This document shows, piece by piece, positions 43,347 to 48,985 of a DNA stretch of 48,985 nucleotides. The DNA is from Bacteroidales bacterium (GTDB lineage: Bacteria > Bacteroidota > Bacteroidia > Bacteroidales > UBA932): positions 1 through 48,985 of the forward strand of contig SUYX01000016.1 in assembly GCA_015060225.1 (NCBI GenBank), read 5' to 3'. Both the position numbers and the translations under genes were made by a program. The notes beneath the pieces are model-generated. The model did not search any database, was not told the DNA's origin, and worked only from the letters and a program-made list of their open reading frames with translations. Each line of letters starts with the position of its first letter. The stretch's first letter is position 1.

Positions 43347-45605
43347 ATGGAACTTGAGATAAAAGATAATTTGATTTTCGAACCTCTTAAAAAGAAATAC
43401 GGCATTTTGACTCCAGAAGAACGCGTGCGTCAAGAATATATTTGCAGACTAGTAGACCACTATGGCTATGAGTTATCGCAAATGGAACAGGAAGTTCAGG
43501 TGAGTAATTCTCATCGTGGACAGGGGAAGGCTAGAGCTGATATCGTCATATGGAAGTCAGCTTCTTCAAAAAGCAATGAGGATGCAGCAATAATTGTGGT
43601 TGAGTGCAAAGCTGAGCATATCACCATTCGTGAAGAGGATTATTTCCAGGGCTATAACTATGCTGCTTGGGCAGGTGCAGACTTCTTTGTTACTACCAAC
43701 CTCAAAGAAACGCGAGTTTTCAAGGTTGTAAAGGGCAAGTTACCTAAGCGTTTGGAGGAGATTGTGGATATTCCCAAAGCGGAAGATTTGACTAATGATA
43801 AAAAATTGAAAGAATTATTAAGTCAAACCAAAGCTTTCACGCGTGATGAGTTTAGTAAACTTCTCTTTAAATGTCATAATATAATACGAAACAACGATAA
43901 ACTTTCACCAGAAGCTGCTTTTGATGAGATAAGCAAAGTATTGTTTATGAAAATAAGATATGAGAGAAATCCTAATGGAGACAATATCTTTTCTCTGAAG
44001 CAATTTAAAAGGGAAGAAATACATTACGAAAAAGTTATTAGGCCAGTGAATATCAAACGTAATGGACCTAAAGATGATATTCCGTATATGGATTATTGGT
44101 TTGAGTTAACCAAGGCTGAATTCGATAAAGATAATCTATTTGATACTAACGATACTATTAAAATAAAACAGGCAAGTTTTGAGGCTATTGTGAAAGAGTT
44201 AGAGGTTTATAATCTCTCTCGCACTGCTGATGATGTCAAGGGTATTGCCTTTGAAAAATTCTTGGGCAAGACTTTCCGTGGCGAGTTGGGCCAATTCTTC
44301 ACACCTCGTACCATTGTGGATTTTATGGTTGCCTTGCTTGACCCCGAGGAGGGAGAGGTAATTTGTGATCCATGCTGCGGAAGTGGAGGCTTCTTGATTA
44401 AAGCTTTTGAGTATGTACGTGAAAAGATTGAGAATGATATCCAGAAAGCAAAGGAACAGATTAAAGCACAACTCTTTGACGAAAAATATGATTCTTTGAG
44501 CGATAAGAAAAAAGCCGAGATTGACGAGCATATCGATGAATATTTCACTGTTCTCAATCAAGAACTCGACACGATTCACACTGATAGCCGTTTGCAACAT
44601 CTGTCGAGTGATTGCATCTTTGGCACTGACGCCAACCCACGTATGGCTCGTACCGCCAAAATGAATATGATTATGCACGGTGATGGCCACGGCGGCGTAC
44701 ATCATCACGATGGCTTGTTGAATGTTAATGGCATCTTTGAGAATCGCTTTGATGTGATTTTGACCAATCCTCCTTTCGGCTCTCGTGTTGAAAAGAGTTT
44801 GAGGATTACCGAGGCTGACAAGTTTACAGACGAGGCAAAAATCAAACACTACACCAAGCGTTATGGCGAGGAGTACACCAAGGCTTTGGAACAGGTCAAT
44901 GGCAATATCGGTGAATCTGTCCTCAGCCTCTACGACTCAGGTAAACTTAGTGGTTTGACCGAAGTATTGTTTATCGAGCGTTGCTTGCGATTGCTGAAAC
45001 CGGGTGGTCGCTTAGGTATCGTATTGCCAGAGGGCGTGTTGAATAACACTCAGCTCCAAAGCGTGCGCGAACTTTTCGAGGGTATGGCGAAGATTATTTT
45101 AATTACCTCTATTCCGCAGGATGTCTTTATGGCATCGGGCGCGACGGTTAAGCCAAGCCTTATGTTCTTCAAGAAGTTTACTACGGAGGAGGTCGTACAA
45201 TACGAGCAGGCGAAAGCAGAGGCTTGCGAGCAGGTAACGGATAAATATGCCGAGGAACTTGCTACATTAAACACCTTTATTGCCGACAAGAATAATCCTC
45301 GTTCAGAAATTAAGGTGAAGAAAGCAGAATTAAAGGTGCTTGAAGCGAAGATTGCCGAAGAAATTAAGCCGATAGTTAAACAGCTTTTCGATTATCAAAT
45401 TCCCATCGCACAGGTACAAAAGGCGGGTATTACCACTACCGGTGCCGAGTGCGAGAACGAATTGGAAGAGTTACTCAAAGAGTACGCACCTTATCGTAAG
45501 GAGCATAAACTATGGGAGGCTACTGCAAAACACTATGAATATAAGGTTGAAAACAACCATTTCTACAAGAAGTTGAACGACGGCGAATGGGAGGAGATAT
45601 GCTAA
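43347..45605 (+). CDS. Fused restriction nuclease and N6-adenine DNA methylase (BcgI-like RM subunit)
   Basis: The 752-residue protein joins both activities. Residues 1-130 match the HsdR N-terminal nuclease type: Glu29, Asp65 (ARADIVIW), Glu86 and Lys88 (VVECKAE) of PD-(D/E)XK, and Gln101/Tyr105 (FQGYNYA). Residues about 280-640 form an HsdM-like gamma-class methylase: GELGQFFTPRTIVDFMV (312-328), motif I CDPCCGSGGFL (340-350), motif IV TNPPFG (473-478). A coiled, Glu/Lys-rich part follows. Type I HsdM is shorter and has a separate HsdR; no hsdR is in view. The layout with a separate S gene equals BcgI-type type IIB/IIG systems. The methylase and domain order are seen; cleavage is inferred. 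Confidence 0.88.
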   Translation: MELEIKDNLIFEPLKKKYGILTPEERVRQEYICRLVDHYGYELSQMEQEVQVSNSHRGQGKARADIVIWKSASSKSNEDAAIIVVECKAEHITIREEDYFQGYNYAAWAGADFFVTTNLKETRVFKVVKGKLPKRLEEIVDIPKAEDLTNDKKLKELLSQTKAFTRDEFSKLLFKCHNIIRNNDKLSPEAAFDEISKVLFMKIRYERNPNGDNIFSLKQFKREEIHYEKVIRPVNIKRNGPKDDIPYMDYWFELTKAEFDKDNLFDTNDTIKIKQASFEAIVKELEVYNLSRTADDVKGIAFEKFLGKTFRGELGQFFTPRTIVDFMVALLDPEEGEVICDPCCGSGGFLIKAFEYVREKIENDIQKAKEQIKAQLFDEKYDSLSDKKKAEIDEHIDEYFTVLNQELDTIHTDSRLQHLSSDCIFGTDANPRMARTAKMNMIMHGDGHGGVHHHDGLLNVNGIFENRFDVILTNPPFGSRVEKSLRITEADKFTDEAKIKHYTKRYGEEYTKALEQVNGNIGESVLSLYDSGKLSGLTEVLFIERCLRLLKPGGRLGIVLPEGVLNNTQLQSVRELFEGMAKIILITSIPQDVFMASGATVKPSLMFFKKFTTEEVVQYEQAKAEACEQVTDKYAEELATLNTFIADKNNPRSEIKVKKAELKVLEAKIAEEIKPIVKQLFDYQIPIAQVQKAGITTTGAECENELEELLKEYAPYRKEHKLWEATAKHYEYKVENNHFYKKLNDGEWEEIC

Positions 45606-46957
45606 ATGCTATGAAATATATTTCGACAGTCCCATATAGCGGATTGTTCAATTGGAGTGTGCAATATCTGAATGATTCTAAGATTGCATTCAGCAAGGCA
45701 TACCCAATGATGCGTATCGGAGATTTTCTGAGACGCAATAAAACGGCTGTGGCTATTGAGGATGATAAAACTTACAAGCGAGCAACAATTAAAGTTCGCA
45801 ATGGAGGTATCTTTCTACGAGACGAGGAGATTGGCAGCAAGATTGGCACTAAGAATCAATTCTTGATTTCAAAGGGACAATTTCTATTGTCCAAAATAGA
45901 TGCTCGTAATGGCGCATTTGGAGTTGTACCAGAGAAATTAGATGGAGGTGTTATTACCGGTAACTTTTGGACTTTCGATGTTGATTATAGCATTGTGAAT
46001 CCTCACTATTTGGCACTACTAACAACTACGGATGCTTTTATCCAATTTTGTGAGCAAGCTAGTAATGGTACCACTAATCGCCATTATTTACAAGAACCAC
46101 TTTTCCTCAATATTAAAGTCCCTATTCCATCTTTAGAGGATCAGAATAAGTTGGTGAAAGCATATAATGATATTATGGCTTTCATAAAGATAGAAGAAAT
46201 GGAAGCCATTGACATAGATTTAAAAGTAACGGTTAATGTAAGAAATGCGTTAGGAGTAGCCCCATACCCCGGACATATCGAGAAGAAATTAGTGCATTAT
46301 ATTGATTATTGCGCAATAGATTCTTGGAGTGTCCCTCAGATATTACACGCTGAAAATTCTCCATTTGGGAAAAGTAAATTTGCTTGCAAGAAATTATCGG
46401 ATTTGGCATTTATAAACCCTAAGACAGACTTGTCTATGTTGTCAGATGATGATAACATGTCATTTATTCCTATGGAAGATATATCAGATGTCTATGGAGA
46501 GTGGATAGGAAAAAGAATTGGTTGTAAATCAGACATAAAAGGATACACTAAATTCCAGGATGGTGATATTGTTTGGGCAAGAATAACCCCTTGTATGCAA
46601 AATGGCAAATCTGCTTTATTAACAAATTTGGTCAATGGAAAAGGATATGGATCAACAGAGTTTCATGTTGTTCGTGTGAAGTCAAGTGATGTACTACCTC
46701 AATATATCCATACTTTAATACGTCATTTCGATGTGTTATCTGATGCTAAAAAATATTTTACAGGGTCAGCCGGTCAGCAACGAGTTCCAACATCATACTT
46801 GGAGAATCTACTGATACCAATTCCTCCATTAGGTGTTCAAAAGCAAATATCAGATGAATACACAAATGGCATTGAACAAGCCAAGCAGGGGTATATGAAG
46901 ATATACAATTACAAACAAGAATTGAAGAAGAACTTCGAAGCCCAAATTTTTGAGTAA
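45599..46957 (+). CDS. Restriction-modification specificity (S) subunit
   Basis: This 452-residue HsdS-like protein recognises the DNA target of the methylase-nuclease. It has two half-units: TRD1 (about 25-150) followed by IPSLEDQNKLVKAYNDIMAF, and TRD2 (about 255-395) followed by IPIPPLGVQKQISDEYTNGI; the paired PxPxxxxQ boundaries and helices are characteristic. A bipartite target is expected. The ATG at 45599 overlaps the end of the RM gene by 7 bases and has GGAGG just upstream; the earlier ATG at 45587 and a later one at 45611 are possible. S genes vary fast, so the target cannot be read. Confidence 0.92.
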   Translation: MLNAMKYISTVPYSGLFNWSVQYLNDSKIAFSKAYPMMRIGDFLRRNKTAVAIEDDKTYKRATIKVRNGGIFLRDEEIGSKIGTKNQFLISKGQFLLSKIDARNGAFGVVPEKLDGGVITGNFWTFDVDYSIVNPHYLALLTTTDAFIQFCEQASNGTTNRHYLQEPLFLNIKVPIPSLEDQNKLVKAYNDIMAFIKIEEMEAIDIDLKVTVNVRNALGVAPYPGHIEKKLVHYIDYCAIDSWSVPQILHAENSPFGKSKFACKKLSDLAFINPKTDLSMLSDDDNMSFIPMEDISDVYGEWIGKRIGCKSDIKGYTKFQDGDIVWARITPCMQNGKSALLTNLVNGKGYGSTEFHVVRVKSSDVLPQYIHTLIRHFDVLSDAKKYFTGSAGQQRVPTSYLENLLIPIPPLGVQKQISDEYTNGIEQAKQGYMKIYNYKQELKKNFEAQIFE

Positions 46958-46958
46958 A

Positions 46959-47894
46959 ATGGCAAGAAAAAAGATAGAGACAATTATAAATGAAAAAATA
47001 CATCCTTTTTCATTAAATGAGAAAGGTTGTGCGGATATTGCTTGTCTAGTCTCTCAATACAAATACGATACACTTAGGAAGTGTGTTGATATAGGTGTAG
47101 CAAATTATTTTAGGTATGATGATAATGGGCAACTTACACAGGAGTCAGTAAATACTTTTCTAAATAAATTAGGAGGTATTGCTCATAATAAGTCACTACC
47201 CCCTATTGAACAAGAGATATTACACCTAAAAAATAAAGGTAAATATACCTTTAGATATTGGCGAGATGATATTGCAGATGAGATCTTACACGACTACGCG
47301 AGAGTATTAAGAGCACATTGGACAGAACAAATGGTTGTAGAGGATCTAAAGGGCGAAACTATACAACTAATGAATCGTTCCGGAAATTGGTCCACTTGGA
47401 CATCTTATATGAGGCATTGGATTGAAGACATAAAGAAATGGGGGCAAGAAGATACTGTTTCTGTTCAACAATCAGGCACGATACTTCCCGATGCCCTGTA
47501 CAACTGTTTACAATCCAATATTCAATCATTATGTAAACAGATAAATGCAAGCTATGAGAATAATTTATTTGATTGTACAGCAGTGATTATGCGAAGATTG
47601 CTTGAAAGTTTATTAGTGCTTTGTTACCAAAATACAGGTATTGAAGCTGATATAATGGATAAGAGCGGATGTTATCATATCACTTTGGATAAGATTATAA
47701 AAAATGCAGAGCAAAACAAGACTTTGGCTTTATCTGCTAATACTAGAAAAGAAATGGCAATATTTAAAGACTTAGGCAATTACTCTGCACATAAAATATG
47801 GTATAATTGTACCCAACAAGACATAAAACCTCACATATTAAAATACAGAACTATTATTGAAGAGTTGATGTATAAGTCGGGAGTAAAAAAATAG
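46959..47894 (+). CDS. Uncharacterised protein with a HEPN/DUF4145-like C-terminal part
   Basis: The 311-residue protein starts at the ATG 1 nt after the S-gene stop. Residues 1-180 are unlike anything I recognise, though AARKKIETIINEKIHPF-like charged helices (KKIETIINEKIHPFSLNEKG) open it. From about 195 the sequence is all-helical: NNLFDCTAVIMRRLLESLLV, then IFKDLGNYSAHKIWYN. The lxxLGNxSAH pattern is like DUF4145/HEPN-type helical bundles that occur in defence genes, but the catalytic Rx4-6H motif of HEPN nucleases is not plain. Tight spacing places it in the RM transcript. Confidence 0.6.
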   Translation: MARKKIETIINEKIHPFSLNEKGCADIACLVSQYKYDTLRKCVDIGVANYFRYDDNGQLTQESVNTFLNKLGGIAHNKSLPPIEQEILHLKNKGKYTFRYWRDDIADEILHDYARVLRAHWTEQMVVEDLKGETIQLMNRSGNWSTWTSYMRHWIEDIKKWGQEDTVSVQQSGTILPDALYNCLQSNIQSLCKQINASYENNLFDCTAVIMRRLLESLLVLCYQNTGIEADIMDKSGCYHITLDKIIKNAEQNKTLALSANTRKEMAIFKDLGNYSAHKIWYNCTQQDIKPHILKYRTIIEELMYKSGVKK

Positions 47895-47899
47895 TTATT

Positions 47900-48499
47900 A
47901 TGAATGATATAACATTAGAATCTTTGATTCAAGAGCATAAAAAGAGATTGCCATATCTATGTGATATCGGAGACATGTTGTCATATTATGAATACCCTGA
48001 TATGGAAGCATACCACAGATGGCTTGCTAAAACGATACGATATATTGAAATACAATACCCTAATGATAAATATGTTGTTGAATTTTGTGATGTAAGCAAA
48101 GAGAATATTTATCCAGACCAGCAGCGAAAGTTACTTGCCATATTGGAGGCTTTTGCTGTATTGCCGACAGTAATCCCAGATAATCGTACAAAACAGGCTA
48201 CAGAGAAAAAGGGTACAGAGAAAGATGCCATAAATGTTGTAACGACAATTAACAACTCTAACAGCCAATCTCAAAGTCAAGAGCAATCATTGGCGGTGGA
48301 GTTGTTTATAGAGGCAATCAAAGACGATTTGACAGGTCGCCAAATAAAAGAATTAAAATCCGTTGTAGCCGAAGCAGATAACGATTTGCAAAAGGCCCGT
48401 CCAGGTATCATTGCCAAACTCAAAGAATTCGGCTCAGATGTCGCCTCAAACATTGTTGCGAATCTTTTGACCAATCCTATGATTTGGGGTGGATTGTAA
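47900..48499 (+). CDS. Uncharacterised protein with Ser/Gln linker and hydrophobic C-terminus
   Basis: This 199-residue protein lies 5 nt after the preceding gene and 21 nt before the ATPase gene. Residues 1-95 form a helical N-terminal domain (TLESLIQEHKKRLPYLCDIG). A polar linker with NNSNSQSQSQEQS at about 118-130 follows. The C-terminal 70 residues run DDLTGRQIKELKSVVAEADN, RPGIIAKLKEF and end DVASNIVANLLTNPMIWGGL, an amphipathic to hydrophobic tail that could touch a membrane or a partner. I do not recognise the family. Its position before an ATPase suggests a partner role in defence; this is a guess. Confidence 0.6.
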   Translation: MNDITLESLIQEHKKRLPYLCDIGDMLSYYEYPDMEAYHRWLAKTIRYIEIQYPNDKYVVEFCDVSKENIYPDQQRKLLAILEAFAVLPTVIPDNRTKQATEKKGTEKDAINVVTTINNSNSQSQSQEQSLAVELFIEAIKDDLTGRQIKELKSVVAEADNDLQKARPGIIAKLKEFGSDVASNIVANLLTNPMIWGGL

Positions 48500-48520
48500 A
48501 CTTTATAATTTTCAAAGATT

Positions 48521-48916
48521 ATGAGACTAAAAAGTTTATACATAAGAGACTATAAAATATTACAAGATTTTAGTATTGATTTCACCTCGAATCTATCAGT
48601 TCTTATAGGTGAAAATGGTAGTGGTAAATCAAGTATAATAGAGTGTCTGGCTTATATTTTTGGACACTTACACAAATATTTTGTACTTGATGATAAAACT
48701 GCGGAATTTATTGATGGATACAAAATTAATTATACGATCAATGGATTAGATGTATATATTGAGAGTCATTACAAAGAATCTAAAAGCAATACATTTGATC
48801 CGATTATCAAAGTTAATGGAGATGAAATGTCCACATCTCAACTTAAGAAGAAATATAGAAATGTCCCCTTCCCTATAAATGTCCCCTTCCCTATAAATCG
48901 GACGGATTATAATTAG
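48521..48916 (+). pseudogene. AAA (RecF/OLD-like) ATPase gene broken by an insertion sequence
   Basis: The frame starts MRLKSLYIRDYKILQDFSID and has Walker A LIGENGSGKSSIIE at about 29-42, as in SMC/RecF/OLD-like ATPases of defence systems. After about residue 114 (SQLKKKYR) the reading enters the insertion-sequence end, giving a doubled NVPFPI and a stop at 48914-48916. ATPases of this type need a C-terminal half with signature and Walker B, which is missing, so the visible product should be inactive. The remainder of the gene, if still present, lies beyond the window. Confidence 0.75.
48862..48897. repeat. 18-bp direct repeat at the insertion-sequence end
   Basis: TGTCCCCTTCCCTATAAA occurs twice head to tail with no mismatch. 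It is either a doubled terminal repeat or the result of one IS end abutting another. Confidence 0.9.
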
Positions 48917-48940
48917 ACAAAAATCCTTAGATTTGTGTCT
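48915..48940 (+). promoter_or_regulatory. Promoter-like hairpin before the transposase
   Basis: AGACAAAAATC (48915-48925) and GATTTGTGTCT (48930-48940) form an 11-bp stem with one mismatch. TAGATTTG at 48928-48935 is a TAnnTTTG match, and the transposase ATG follows at once. A hairpin here could block translation of transcripts read in from the host gene. Confidence 0.5.
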
Positions 48941-48985
48941 ATGAAGAAGTCAGTACACAGCGAAAGTGAGATGGTCAAGGCCGTC
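48941..48985 (+). CDS. IS3-family transposase orfA-like protein, N-terminus only
   Basis: Fifteen codons are visible (MKKSVHSESEMVKAV), resembling the first helix of the HTH domain in IS3-family orfA proteins, which typically read K-K-x-x-x-S-E-x-x-x-x-K-A. The rest is beyond the window. The identification is from a short piece only. Confidence 0.55.
   Translation, partial: MKKSVHSESEMVKAV

Larger units (their letters stand above)
48862..48985 (+). mobile_element. Left end of an IS3-like insertion sequence
   Basis: Sequence character changes at 48862. The end reads TGTCCCCTTCCCTATAAA twice (48862-48879, 48880-48897), then a leader and the start of a transposase orfA-like gene. The IS edge is at 48862, or at 48880 if the first copy is a duplication. 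The right end is outside the window, so a target duplication cannot be checked. Confidence 0.7.

Noticed and set aside
44199-44849. 216-residue minus-strand frame opposite the methylase gene
   Set aside because: It is the complement of conserved methylase motifs, so its openness follows from codon usage.
43347-46957. Classical type I system (hsdM-hsdS with hsdR)
   Set aside because: The methylase already carries a nuclease domain and no hsdR translocase gene is visible in the window; hsdR outside the window remains possible but unnecessary.

Overview
The window is chromosomal DNA of a member of the Bacteroidetes, most likely order Bacteroidales. The support is the gene families (Bacteroidetes-type BamD / RNA-polymerase-omega / CoaBC / RecN operon, NigD-like lipoprotein, BtuG-like beta-propeller, DUF5683 protein beside ParAB) and many intergenic sequences matching the Bacteroidetes sigma-ABfr promoter (TTTG, about 19-21 nt, TAnnTTTG). 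Family and genus cannot be fixed from the sequence alone. Everything here was read by eye; no database search was run.

Layout, left to right. (1) 1-6.7 kb, minus strand: the 5' part of a 2-oxoacid:ferredoxin oxidoreductase alpha subunit, then an envelope operon nadK-uppS-bamA-ompH-ompH closed by a strong terminator. (2) 6.8-11 kb, plus strand: pdxJ, a third OmpH-like protein (a lipoprotein), purC and a LysM protein with a periplasmic-binding-like domain. (3) 11-19.6 kb, minus: an X-Pro aminopeptidase, then the operon trxB-bamD-rpoZ-like-coaBC-recN-nagB ending in a 19-bp perfect stem, then a nucleoside-recognition membrane protein. (4) 19.7-27.3 kb: a NigD-like lipoprotein, gadB-gadC acid-resistance pair (minus), a divergent PerR-like regulator with rubrerythrin, an acyl-CoA synthetase and an EamA transporter. 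(5) 27.3-34.2 kb: a vitamin B12 acquisition locus. A cobalamin riboswitch with its own promoter precedes btuB, a btuG-like surface lipoprotein and btuF on the minus strand; btuC and btuD run towards them on the plus strand from a separate start. (6) 34.2-42.1 kb: a degraded region with a large inverted repeat, then mltD, DUF5683, parB and parA (minus), a lipid kinase (plus) and priA (minus).

(7) 42.06-48.98 kb is an accessory region whose left edge is a tRNA-Phe gene. Directly after the tRNA terminator come four 52-bp palindromic tandem repeats, then a hipBA toxin-antitoxin remnant (intact hipB, hipA cut down to 45 codons) with three copies of a palindromic operator. Next, on the plus strand, is a tight cluster: a small HTH regulator, a 752-residue protein that joins a PD-(D/E)XK nuclease domain to an N6-adenine methylase, its separate two-domain specificity subunit (a BcgI-like restriction-modification arrangement), two uncharacterised proteins and an AAA ATPase. 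The ATPase reading frame is cut off after about 114 residues by the end of an IS3-like insertion sequence, whose transposase start lies in the last 45 bases. This defence cluster, with its unknown partner genes, is the best candidate in the window for something new.
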